A DNA stretch of 64,000 nucleotides from Fen-1359 sp963710355 (GTDB taxonomy: Bacteria > Planctomycetota > Phycisphaerae > Sedimentisphaerales > Anaerobacaceae): contig CAVPZU010000001.1 in the NCBI GenBank assembly GCA_963710355.1, forward strand, positions 372,001 through 436,000. Direction: 5' to 3'. A program made the translations under genes and the position numbers. The notes beneath the pieces were generated by a model, which saw only the letters and a program-made list of their open reading frames with translations, made no database searches and was not told the origin of the DNA. This document shows, one piece after another, positions 46,746 to 54,427 of this stretch (positions within the stretch are counted from its first letter, which is position 1; each line of letters begins with the position of its first letter).

Positions 46746-47123
46746 TTATTTTTTCCCTTCAGCTGCCTTTGCTTTTGGCGCTGCTGTTTTTGTTTTTACT
46801 TCAGCGGTCTTGCCCTTTACATCTGCCGCCTTCGCCTTTGTATCGGTTGTTTTTGTTTTCGCTGCCCCGGCAGGAGTCTTTCCAGCCTGTTCCGCAGTGC
46901 CTGCTGCGGCAGCTACGGCCGCCTCGCCTTCCTTGACAACAGCCTTCTCATCCTTTTTGCTCGCACGGCTCTTACGGTTGGCAACCTTCGGCAGGCCAAG
47001 TAGTGTGTTGCCTTCCTGCCATTTTTCCTCTTTCCGCAGTCTTTCAACCCGCTCACCCCTTGACAGAACATTTCTATGTCTGGTTAGTGCCCCTTTGACT
47101 TTCAACGAACGGTCCATTGACAT
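46746..47123 (-). CDS. Small basic protein (chlamydial/verrucomicrobial/planctomycete type) with long Ala/Lys tail
   Basis: 125 residues. The first 55 (MSMDRSLKVKGALTRHRNVL, SRGERVERLRKEEKWQEGNT, then LLGLPKV) match the small basic protein family of Planctomycetes, Verrucomicrobia and Chlamydiae, which is normally about 65 residues. The remaining 70 residues are a low-complexity tail of A, K, T, E and D (such as KTPAGAAKTKTTDTKAKAAD), resembling the tail of histone H1-like proteins. The core is known near ribosomal RNA genes in chlamydiae and is probably nucleic-acid binding. The tail is an elaboration that would bind DNA or RNA more strongly. It lies convergent with the M16 pair. Confidence 0.8.
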   Translation of the reverse strand: MSMDRSLKVKGALTRHRNVLSRGERVERLRKEEKWQEGNTLLGLPKVANRKSRASKKDEKAVVKEGEAAVAAAAGTAEQAGKTPAGAAKTKTTDTKAKAADVKGKTAEVKTKTAAPKAKAAEGKK

Positions 47124-47141
47124 CCTTCTATTCTCCTTAAT

Positions 47142-47927
47142 CTATGGAATTTTTTCACCGTAAGGGTCTTCAAACTTAAATTGCTCATAGCCCTGTGGTG
47201 CCTTATAACCTCTTCCAATCTCAATTATCTTTTGCCTCGTCTGGTAACCATCAGTACCTGTTGTGTTGGGATTATTATAGTTTTTATCTTTTGTGACAAG
47301 CTTATACATACCGCTGTTATCTTGAACAATTTCAGTCTCAATTCCGTTATTGTCAAAATATTCCTTAGCTGCCTGGAGGTCTCTCTGTCTGCCGTAAATC
47401 TTAATGACAATCCTGTTCGAACCCTTTGGTATCGCATCCGTTCCGCCGGCAGATGTGGTTGACTGTGCTGATTGTGGATTTGTGGGTTTCATCTGTACGC
47501 CCAAACCTTCCGGAGGCAGCAGATTGGTTTTTACCGCCTGCTTATTTTGGCTCGTATCCGGCGAGCCGTAAATCTGCCCCAGCCTGAAAAACAGCAGCGC
47601 CACAAGGATCAGCAAAAGCCCGATAAGCACCGCCACTGTATAAGACAAAGAAAATTCAATCCTCTTGTCGATAAATGCAACAGACTTTGGCTTTTTAGGC
47701 CAATCAAATTTCTCTACAGCCTTTTCTGCTTCCGTTTCTATAGGTGTCTGATACGCCGGCCGCTCTATAATCTTCGGCTTTGCTCTCTCCTGCTCCTCCT
47801 GTGCAGGCTGTCCGCTTGCGGCGGATTGAGCAGGCGTTGTTTGTGCCGGCGCCTTCGCGGGCAAATGCCCCTGCTTAGCCCTGCTGATTGCTTCGTATAA
47901 GGATTTTTGGCCTCGCTTACGTAGCAT
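47142..47927 (-). CDS. Membrane protein with SPOR-like C-terminal part
   Basis: 261 residues from ATG 47927; the next upstream start is TTG 47942. The N-terminus (MLRKRGQKSLYEAISRAKQG) is basic and amphipathic. Residues of about 20-90 are rich in proline, glutamine and alanine. A single helix follows at about 95-115 (SYTVAVLIGLLLILVALLFF), so the N-terminus is cytoplasmic and the rest periplasmic. The C-terminal half (NRIVIKIYGRQRDLQAAKEYFDNNGIETEIVQ) looks like a SPOR or similar peptidoglycan-binding fold. A short palindrome at 47811-47825 lies in the coding region. A role at the septum or cell wall is inference only. Confidence 0.6.
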   Translation of the reverse strand: MLRKRGQKSLYEAISRAKQGHLPAKAPAQTTPAQSAASGQPAQEEQERAKPKIIERPAYQTPIETEAEKAVEKFDWPKKPKSVAFIDKRIEFSLSYTVAVLIGLLLILVALLFFRLGQIYGSPDTSQNKQAVKTNLLPPEGLGVQMKPTNPQSAQSTTSAGGTDAIPKGSNRIVIKIYGRQRDLQAAKEYFDNNGIETEIVQDNSGMYKLVTKDKNYNNPNTTGTDGYQTRQKIIEIGRGYKAPQGYEQFKFEDPYGEKIP

Positions 47928-48053
47928 AATTGTACACTGCAAAATAACAATAACTTTTAACCGGCTTGTAATTCTACAACCAATACAGCTATTTTAACCA
48001 TTTTTCCCTGACTTACAACCCAAAATCGGTTTTTTTATAAAACTCATTTTCCT

Positions 48054-48082
48054 TTGACAAAAGCCTGCCGGATTCGTATTAT
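48054..48082 (+). promoter_or_regulatory. Strong candidate promoter upstream of rpmF-fab operon
   Basis: TTGACA (48054-48059) and TATTAT (48077-48082) with 17 bases between, close to the consensus. It leaves a leader of about 190 bases before the rpmF start at 48274. Confidence 0.7.
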
Positions 48083-48199
48083 GTTTGACTAAAATTCATA
48101 AATGGCTGCCCCTGCGTGATAACGGGAAAAAACGGGCTAAAAATCGTGTCTTTGGTCTCGCACAGCAAGCTTCAGCCATCGAAGGTTTCTGTATTTCGC

Positions 48200-48228
48200 T
48201 TGACAGGGTAGCCTCCATTGACTATGTT
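48200..48228 (+). promoter_or_regulatory. Second candidate promoter for rpmF-fab operon
   Basis: TTGACA (48200-48205) and TATGTT (48223-48228) with 17 bases between, 46 bases before the rpmF ATG. Two promoters in tandem would allow growth-rate and constitutive control. Confidence 0.6.
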
Positions 48229-48273
48229 AAATGCTTTTGTAGTCCTTACTTAATTGAAAACTGGAGTGATTCA

Positions 48274-48466
48274 ATGTTACCGGTAAAGAAAACAAGCAGA
48301 ACCAGAACAAGAACAAGACGCTCTCATCGATCATCTGACAGCAGCAAATTATTCTGTCTGTAGCAAATGCGACCAGGCCAAATTACCCCATGCTGCCTGC
48401 CAGAATTGCGGCTACGTCAATCCCAGAATAACCCTCAAGCTCGGCAAGAAAGAGGAGAGCAAGTAA
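48274..48466 (+). CDS. rpmF: 50S ribosomal protein L32, zinc-binding form, frameshifted
   Basis: 63 residues after removing an extra C at about 48328. MLPVKKTSRTRTRTRRSH is then joined to DHLTAANYSVCSKC, matching the usual RRSHDAL start of L32. CSKC and CQNC, about 13 residues apart, form the zinc ribbon. The gene is essential or nearly so, so the frameshift is almost certainly a sequence error. It overlaps nothing; plsX starts three bases after its stop. This is the usual bacterial order rpmF-plsX-fabH-fabD-fabG-acpP-fabF. Confidence 0.9.
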
Positions 48467-48469
48467 GAT

Positions 48470-49498
48470 ATGCGTATAGCTCTCGATGCTATGGGAGGTG
48501 ATAATGCCCCGGGTGAAATCATAGCTGGCGCCCTCGAGGCCCTCGAGATTCTCGATGCCGCTGACAAACTAATGCTTGTCGGCCGCCAGACCGTTATTGA
48601 ACAGCAAATCCCATCGTCAAAGCGGGCAAATCCGAAACTTCAAATCGTCGATGCCCCTGACGTCATAGAAATGGACGAACCGCCTGTTGAGTCCTTAAGA
48701 CAGAAAATAAAAAGTTCCATCGCTGTTATCGCAAAGCTCGCTAAAAGAGGCGAGGCCGATGCCGTTATTTCTGCCGGAAATACCGGCGCCTGCGTCGCCG
48801 CTTTTCAGATGAGGATGCGAAACATCGAAGGCGTCAACAGGCCCGGCATCGCCGTCGTATTCCCAACCTTTGGCGGCCCCGTCACCGTCTGCGATGTTGG
48901 CGCCAATATCGCCTGCAAACCCATAAACCTTTACCAATACGCCGTTATGGCACAGATTTATTCTGCAAACATCTTCGGCATTGAACAACCGAAGGTAGGC
49001 CTTTTGAGCATCGGCGCCGAAGATGCAAAAGGAAATGAAACTGTCAAAAAGGCACGGGAACTGATAAAGGCCGACCCAGCAATAAACCTCGTCGGAAATA
49101 TCGAAGGCAGGGACATCTTCAGGGGCGTTTGCGATGTCGTCATCTGCGATGGCTTTGTCGGCAATGTTATACTAAAGCTCTCCGAAGGACTTGTTGACGG
49201 CCTGTTTAAAGCGATAAAGAATGAGCTTATGGCAGAAAAAATAGCGCTGGCATTGAAATTCAAACCGGTGATGATGCGCATCTATCAAAAATATGATTAT
49301 AACGAATACGGCGGCGCCCTCCTCCTCGGTGTTAACGGCACCGCTGTTATATGTCACGGCTCAAGCAAGGCCAGAACAATTAAAAACGCAATCATCGCCG
49401 CCAAAAAATTCCACGCCGCACAAATCAACGGAAAAATCGCCGAGTATTTGTCAAAATCCTCTGTAAGGATTAATAATGAGCAGGAACAGGGAAGTTGA
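48470..49498 (+). CDS. plsX: Phosphate acyltransferase PlsX
   Basis: 342 residues, the usual length. RIALDAMGGDNAPGEIIAGALEAL is the family start, and SAGNTGACVAAFQMRM and DVGANIACKP are the conserved glycine-rich segments. PlsX makes acyl-phosphate from acyl-ACP for phospholipid synthesis at the inner membrane. Its last codons overlap the start of fabH by 23 bases, which suggests translational coupling. Confidence 0.96.
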   Translation: MRIALDAMGGDNAPGEIIAGALEALEILDAADKLMLVGRQTVIEQQIPSSKRANPKLQIVDAPDVIEMDEPPVESLRQKIKSSIAVIAKLAKRGEADAVISAGNTGACVAAFQMRMRNIEGVNRPGIAVVFPTFGGPVTVCDVGANIACKPINLYQYAVMAQIYSANIFGIEQPKVGLLSIGAEDAKGNETVKKARELIKADPAINLVGNIEGRDIFRGVCDVVICDGFVGNVILKLSEGLVDGLFKAIKNELMAEKIALALKFKPVMMRIYQKYDYNEYGGALLLGVNGTAVICHGSSKARTIKNAIIAAKKFHAAQINGKIAEYLSKSSVRINNEQEQGS

Positions 49499-50495
49499 AC
49501 AACATCAGCCGGCATTTCGGGCCGTCATCACAGGCTCCGGCTCGTTCGCTCCGAAAAAAATCCTCACCAACGACCAGCTTACAAAAATCGTCGATACCAC
49601 CGATGAGTGGATTACCTCACGGACAGGTATTAAAACCAGACACATAACGGACGACAACGAAACCACCGCCTTCCTCGCTACAGAAGCAGCAAAAAAAACC
49701 CTCGCTGATGCAAGAGTCAAACCGGAAGATATCGAGGTTATTATCGTCACTACTATCACTCCCGAAATGGTCTTCCCCTCCACCGCCTGCATTGTGCAAA
49801 CCAGCCTCGATGCAGTCAATGCCTTCGCCTTCGATTTGGCTGCTACCTGCAGCGGCTTCATTTACGGCTTATCTATTGCCCAGCAGTTTATCGAGAACGG
49901 CCGATACAAAAACGCCCTCGTAATCGGCGCAGAAACCCTTACCAAAATCACTAACTGGAAAGACCGCTCAAGCTGCATCCTTTTCGGCGACGGCGCCGGC
50001 GCTGTTGTCCTCGAAAGAAACACTGACCGAAACCGTGGAGTTCTATACAGCACCTTATATTCGGACGGCGCTTACTGGGAAACCCTCAACTGTCAGGCCT
50101 ATGGCTCCAGATACCCATCCCCAAAAAAACTCGATGACCCCAATAAAGTCTATATGGAAATAAAAGGCAGAGAGGTCTATCAGCTTGCCGTAAGACGTCT
50201 CGTCGAGGTCGTTCACGAATGTCTCGAAAAGTGCCATTTAACCACCGATGACGTCGCTATGATTATCCCTCATCAGATGAACGCCAGAATCATTGAATCG
50301 TTGGCTAAGCGTCTCGAACTGCCTGATGAAAAGATGTTCGTCAATATCAACGAATACGGCAATACTTCTGCCGCCTCTATCCCCATTGCCTTTGACCAAT
50401 GCCTAAGGCAGGGAAAACTAAAGAAAGGCGACCTGGTAATCTTTGCTGCCTTCGGCGGAGGCCTAACCTGGGGCGCAAACGTTATTCGATTATAA
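49476..50495 (+). CDS. fabH: Beta-ketoacyl-ACP synthase III
   Basis: 339 residues. The catalytic cysteine is C125 (LAATCSGFIYGL); the histidine and asparagine are in IPHQMNARI and NINEYGNTSAASIP. FabH condenses acetyl-CoA with malonyl-ACP and starts fatty-acid synthesis. About 15 residues precede the usual start FRAVITGSGSFAPKKILTN, which gives a slightly longer N-terminus; the plsX overlap is real because of the frame. The start codon ATG 49476 lies inside plsX. Confidence 0.97.
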   Translation: MSRNREVEQHQPAFRAVITGSGSFAPKKILTNDQLTKIVDTTDEWITSRTGIKTRHITDDNETTAFLATEAAKKTLADARVKPEDIEVIIVTTITPEMVFPSTACIVQTSLDAVNAFAFDLAATCSGFIYGLSIAQQFIENGRYKNALVIGAETLTKITNWKDRSSCILFGDGAGAVVLERNTDRNRGVLYSTLYSDGAYWETLNCQAYGSRYPSPKKLDDPNKVYMEIKGREVYQLAVRRLVEVVHECLEKCHLTTDDVAMIIPHQMNARIIESLAKRLELPDEKMFVNINEYGNTSAASIPIAFDQCLRQGKLKKGDLVIFAAFGGGLTWGANVIRL

Positions 50496-50532
50496 CGGGG
50501 GAATAGGTGTCTGTAGTCCGGAGTCTGTCGTA

Positions 50533-51471
50533 ATGAAAACTGCTTTTATATTTCCGGGTCAGGGCTCCCAGGTTGTTGGAATGGGTGCCGATTTTGTGCA
50601 GGCCTATCCGGCCGCCGCTTCCATTTTTGAAAAGGCAAACCGGATTGTCGGCTACGACCTGCAAAAGATTTGCTTTCAGGGGCCGCCAGAACAGCTAAAC
50701 ACCACGACAATATCACAGCCGGCTATCTTTACTGTCTCCGCCGCTATCCTCGAAAGCCTGAAATCCGAATCTGCAACTTGTCCAATTATCCCTGATGCTG
50801 CTGCCGGTCTGAGCCTCGGCGAATATACCGCCCTTTATGCTGCAGGCCTGATTAGCTTTGAGGACGCCCTTATTTTAGTGCAGAAAAGAGGACAGGCTAT
50901 GCAGGCCGCCGCCGATGCCACGAACGGCTCTATGGTCAGCATAATTGGCCTCGATGAACAAAAGGTTCAGCAGCTTGTCGATGAGGCCGCCGGCGGCGAA
51001 CTGCTCGTCCCCGCCAATTTTAACTGCCCGGGCCAGATTGTTATCAGCGGCACAAAGGCCGCCTGCAAACGGGCAGAATCGCTCGCCGCAAAATACGGTG
51101 CAATAAAGGCCGTTCCCCTCGCTGTCGCCGGCGCCTTCCATACTGATATGATGAAAAGTGCTGCCGATTTGCTCGAAAAGGCCTTAACGAAGACAAAAAT
51201 CGCCAACCCCTCCGATATTAAGGTAATCGCAAACATTGGCGCCGAATACTACGGTTCTGCAGACCAAATCAGAACAGGCCTTAAAAAACAGTTGACTTGC
51301 CCCATCCTTTGGCAAAAATGTATGGAAAAATTGATTGCCGACCGCATTGAAACGTTCTATGAAATCGGCCCAGGCAGGGTCCTGACCGGCCTGATGAAGA
51401 GGATAAATCGAAATGCCAACGTAATCAACATTAGTACTGTGCAGGCCTTAAAGGATTTGAAAAAACCTTAG
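50533..51471 (+). CDS. fabD: Malonyl-CoA:ACP transacylase
   Basis: 312 residues. FIFPGQGSQVVGMG is the family opening, AGLSLGEYTAL holds the catalytic serine (GxSxG), and AGAFHTDMM gives the catalytic histidine. It loads malonyl groups onto the acyl carrier protein made at 52469. It lies 37 bases after fabH. Confidence 0.96.
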   Translation: MKTAFIFPGQGSQVVGMGADFVQAYPAAASIFEKANRIVGYDLQKICFQGPPEQLNTTTISQPAIFTVSAAILESLKSESATCPIIPDAAAGLSLGEYTALYAAGLISFEDALILVQKRGQAMQAAADATNGSMVSIIGLDEQKVQQLVDEAAGGELLVPANFNCPGQIVISGTKAACKRAESLAAKYGAIKAVPLAVAGAFHTDMMKSAADLLEKALTKTKIANPSDIKVIANIGAEYYGSADQIRTGLKKQLTCPILWQKCMEKLIADRIETFYEIGPGRVLTGLMKRINRNANVINISTVQALKDLKKP

Positions 51472-51499
51472 AATTTATGTCATTCTTTTTTATATTTAG

Positions 51500-51546
51500 C
51501 CCGCCGTTTTACGGCGGGTTTATGTTGTTCCCGGTTTTACCGGGGA
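51500..51546 (+). terminator. Two stacked hairpins between fabD and fabG
   Basis: CCCGCCG-tttta-CGGCGGG (51500-51518) with TTT after it, then CCCGG-tttta-CCGGGG (about 51530-51545). Both share the tttta loop. They could attenuate the transcript inside the operon or stabilise the upstream message; neither has a long T-run. Confidence 0.55.
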
Positions 51547-51565
51547 TTATTGTGGAGATTGATAA

Positions 51566-52304
51566 ATGTCGCAGAAAAGACTTGCCGTCATCACAGGCGC
51601 CGCCAGAGGCATTGGCCGCGCCGTCGTCCTCGAACTGCTCAAACAGGGTAGAATCGTTGCCGCCCTCGACCTCAACGCCGACCAGCTGGCAGAACTCGAA
51701 AAAATAGTTAAACAGGCCGGCTCCGAAGTAATCACAAGATGCCTCGACATTACAAAGACCGAACAACTCGTCTCTGTTCTCGAATCCCTCGCCGAACAAT
51801 ATGAAGGCATCGGCATCCTTGTCAACAACGCAGGTATTACCCGCGACAATCTTATTTTGCGGATGAGCGATGAGGATTTTGATATGGTCCTCGCTGTCAA
51901 CCTGCGGGCCGCCTTTGTGGCGACCCGAACCGCCGCTAAATCAATGCTCCGAAACAAATGGGGCAGAATCATCAGCCTCAGACTCTGTTTCAGGCGTTAT
52001 CGGCAATGCAGGACAAGCCAATTATGCCGCCAGCAAGGCAGGCCTTATCGGTATGACTAAAACCGTTGCCCGCGAGCTTGCCTCAAAAAATATCACCGCC
52101 AACTGTGTTGCTCCAGGCTTCATTATCACTGAAATGACTAATAAATTACCCGATATCGTCAAGGAAGCCGCCAGAAATCTGATTCCAATCAAAAGGTTCG
52201 GCACAGTTGACGACGTCGCCAAAACTATAGCTTTTTTGGCAGGCGACGATGCCGGCTACATTACCGGACAGGTCATCTGCGTCGATGGCGGTATGGCTAT
52301 GTAG
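51566..52304 (+). CDS. fabG: 3-oxoacyl-ACP reductase, frameshifted
   Basis: 245 residues after removing an extra base at about 51980, which restores RIISL-DSVSGVIGNAGQANYAASKAG. VITGAARGIGRA is the NADPH-binding glycine motif, NNAGITRDNLI follows it, and YAASKAG has the YxxxK catalytic pair. The C-terminus KTIAFLAGDDAGYITGQVICVDGG is normal. It reduces the beta-keto group in fatty-acid elongation. The gene is normally essential. Confidence 0.94.
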
Positions 52305-52468
52305 ATATTGGCGTTTTTTTAAGGAAAAAAGAAAAATTTAAAAAAATATTTGTAAAATTTCCCTTTTGCCTGTAATATACCAGCCCGAACGGATTGAGTC
52401 GGATTGTGATGATGTATCTGTAACGTTTTTCAGTTTTTTGCCGTTTGTTTGCTAAGGAGAGACCAAAG

Positions 52469-52759
52469 GTGAGTTCAGAAAATATAGATGCAAAAGCAAT
52501 TGAAGAAAAGATAATTAACATAATATCCGAACAGATGGGTGTCGAAAAATCAGGAATCACCCGCGAAACCTCGTTTATTAACGACCTCAATGCTGATTCA
52601 CTTGATACTGTTGAACTCGTTATGGAATTTGAAGACGAATTCGACACCACTATACCGGACGAAGAAGCCGAAAAAATACAGACGGTAGGCGCAGCCATCG
52701 ACTACATCGCCAAGGTCTTACAATCTAAAAAAGGCTCAGAAAATACCAAAAATGGCTAA
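52469..52759 (+). CDS. acpP: Acyl carrier protein
   Basis: 96 residues from GTG 52469, chosen because AAGGAGAG stands eight bases before it; the longer frame from 52445 lacks such a site. The phosphopantetheine serine is S44 in LNADSLDTVELVMEFEDEF. The C-terminal tail is longer than usual (about 15 residues of K, S and N). It ends eight bases inside fabF. Confidence 0.95.
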   Translation: MSSENIDAKAIEEKIINIISEQMGVEKSGITRETSFINDLNADSLDTVELVMEFEDEFDTTIPDEEAEKIQTVGAAIDYIAKVLQSKKGSENTKNG

Positions 52760-53996
52760 AAGACGCGTTGTCATAACTGGCCTTGGCTGCGTAACTTCAC
52801 TCGCAGAGTCTCCTGAATTGCTCTTTTCATCGCTTTGCGACGGCAAAAGCGGCATTTCACTCATAGAACACTTCGATGCGAGCCAATTCCCCGTCAGATT
52901 CGGCGGAGAAATCAAAAACTTTGACATCACTAAATACATCGACCGGCGAGAAGCTAACCGGATGGACCGCTTTACTGAATTGGCTGTTGCTGCCGCCATT
53001 CAGGCCGTCAAGGACAGCTCCCTCGATTTTCCCGCTGAAAACCCTTACCGCTGCGGCGTCATCGTTGGCACCGGCATCGGCGGCATAAAGGAAATCGAGG
53101 AACAGCACATAAGACTCCTCAAAAAAGGCCCAAGAAAGGTCTCCCCCTTCTGTGTCCCGAGGCTTATGAGCAATGCCGCCAGCGGTAGTATCGCCATTTA
53201 TTTCGGCCTGCGAGGCCCGAATTTGTCGGTATCCAGCGCCTGTGCCTCCGGCAGCCACTCTATCGGCGAAGCCTATTACAATATCCTCACAGGCAGAAGT
53301 GATATTATGGTTACAGGCGGCTCCGAGGCCGCACTCACCCCATTAGGCCTTGCCTCCTTCTGTGCCGCTAAATCCCTCAGCACCCGCAACGACAATCCCC
53401 AGGCCGCCTCAAGGCCCTTCGACAAGGACAGGGACGGCTTTGTCCTTAGCGAAGGCGCCGGCGTCCTCATCCTCGAAGAATACCAGCACGCCAAAAATCG
53501 AAACGCTAAAATCTACGCCGAATTTCTCGGCTACGGCGCTACCGACGACGGCTTCCATATCACTGCTCCCCTTTCAGACGGCACAGGAGCCGCAAAGGCT
53601 ATGGAATTTGCCCTCGCCGACGGCCAAATCGCCGTTGAAAAGGTCGATTACATCAACGCACACGGAACCGGCACCGAGCTTAACGATGTCGCCGAAAGTA
53701 TCGCTATCCGCTCCGTTTTCGGCCGGCACGCCTATAAACTCGCCGTCAGCTCCACTAAAGGCTCTCTCGGACACTCTCTCGGCGCAACAGGTGCAGTCGA
53801 GCTGATTATCTGCTGCAAGGCTATCGAAAAATCGCTTATCCCCCCTACTATCAACCTCGATAATATCGACCCTGCCTGCGATGTAAATATAAACTATGTT
53901 CCCTGGAAGCCGCAGCAGCGAAAGGTCGGTGTCGCCATCAGCAACTCCCTCGGCTTTGGCGGCCACAACGCCTGTCTCGCTATCGGAAAAATTTAA
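52752..53996 (+). CDS. fabF: Beta-ketoacyl-ACP synthase II
   Basis: 414 residues, the usual length. The catalytic cysteine is in SVSSACASGSHSIGEAY; the two histidines are in NAHGTGTELND and KGSLGHSLGATG. GFGGHNACLAIG is the family ending. It elongates acyl-ACP with malonyl units. Its ATG overlaps the end of acpP by eight bases, so the two are coupled. Confidence 0.97.
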   Translation: MAKRRVVITGLGCVTSLAESPELLFSSLCDGKSGISLIEHFDASQFPVRFGGEIKNFDITKYIDRREANRMDRFTELAVAAAIQAVKDSSLDFPAENPYRCGVIVGTGIGGIKEIEEQHIRLLKKGPRKVSPFCVPRLMSNAASGSIAIYFGLRGPNLSVSSACASGSHSIGEAYYNILTGRSDIMVTGGSEAALTPLGLASFCAAKSLSTRNDNPQAASRPFDKDRDGFVLSEGAGVLILEEYQHAKNRNAKIYAEFLGYGATDDGFHITAPLSDGTGAAKAMEFALADGQIAVEKVDYINAHGTGTELNDVAESIAIRSVFGRHAYKLAVSSTKGSLGHSLGATGAVELIICCKAIEKSLIPPTINLDNIDPACDVNINYVPWKPQQRKVGVAISNSLGFGGHNACLAIGKI

Positions 53997-54080
53997 AAAT
54001 ATCCTTTCCTGTAGAACTTCTTAAGATATAATTACGTAATGTTTCTTTATTGTTTGTCTAATATTTTAGGAGAGTAAAAA

Positions 54081-54260
54081 ATGAAACGGATCGTTTTAAT
54101 TCTTGTTGCGGTAATGTTGGTGTTCAGTCTTTCCTGCGGCTGTTCTAAGAAAAAACAAACGGCGCCCACTAAACCAGCCCCAGCCAAACAGACGGTGCCA
54201 ACCAAGCCGGCTCCGGTCACACAGACGACGACGCAGAAGGTTGATGTCAATTCCAAATAA
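54081..54260 (+). CDS. Tiny lipoprotein with PAP-rich repeats
   Basis: 59 residues, too short for most gene callers. A signal peptide (MKRIVLILVAVMLVFSLSCG) ends in a plausible lipobox, SLSCGC or SCGCSK, and the mature part has two similar P-A-P-x-K/T-Q-T blocks (APTKPAPAKQT, VPTKPAPVTQT). AGGAGAG before ATG 54081 and a TATAAT at 54027-54032 support expression. It is probably a small membrane-anchored protein; no function can be given. Confidence 0.7.
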   Translation: MKRIVLILVAVMLVFSLSCGCSKKKQTAPTKPAPAKQTVPTKPAPVTQTTTQKVDVNSK

Positions 54261-54273
54261 GACGATTGAAATT

Positions 54274-54305
54274 ATTGCGAGTCCCGATTTATCGGGACTC
54301 GCAAT
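54274..54305. repeat. Perfect 14-bp inverted repeat
   Basis: ATTGCGAGTCCCGA and TCGGGACTCGCAAT flank a TTTA loop. It lies 14 bases after the lipoprotein gene and shares the ATTGCGAG core with the GTCATTGCGAG family. A related half-copy (GTCCCGATTTATGGAGAC) follows at 54331-54348. Confidence 0.85.
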
Positions 54306-54427
54306 AACTGGTAAAACTTTCAAAAATCCGTCCCGATTTATGGAGACTCCTCAATTTTGCATTTTACAATTTGACTTTTTAACTTCCTAAGCAACTCCGC
54401 AACTTTGCATTTTGAACTTTGAACTTC

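Larger units (their letters stand above)
47928..48273 (+). other. 346-bp leader region of the rpmF operon
   Basis: The region between the minus-strand membrane protein gene and rpmF holds the two promoters above. An open frame from 48085 joins into rpmF but has no protein-like pattern. No yceD (DUF177) gene, the usual gene before rpmF, is seen. Confidence 0.5.

Noticed and set aside
48085..48273. Extension of rpmF to 48085
   Set aside because: L32 always begins close to the (A)VPKKKTS motif. ATG 48274 fits, and the extension covers a second promoter.
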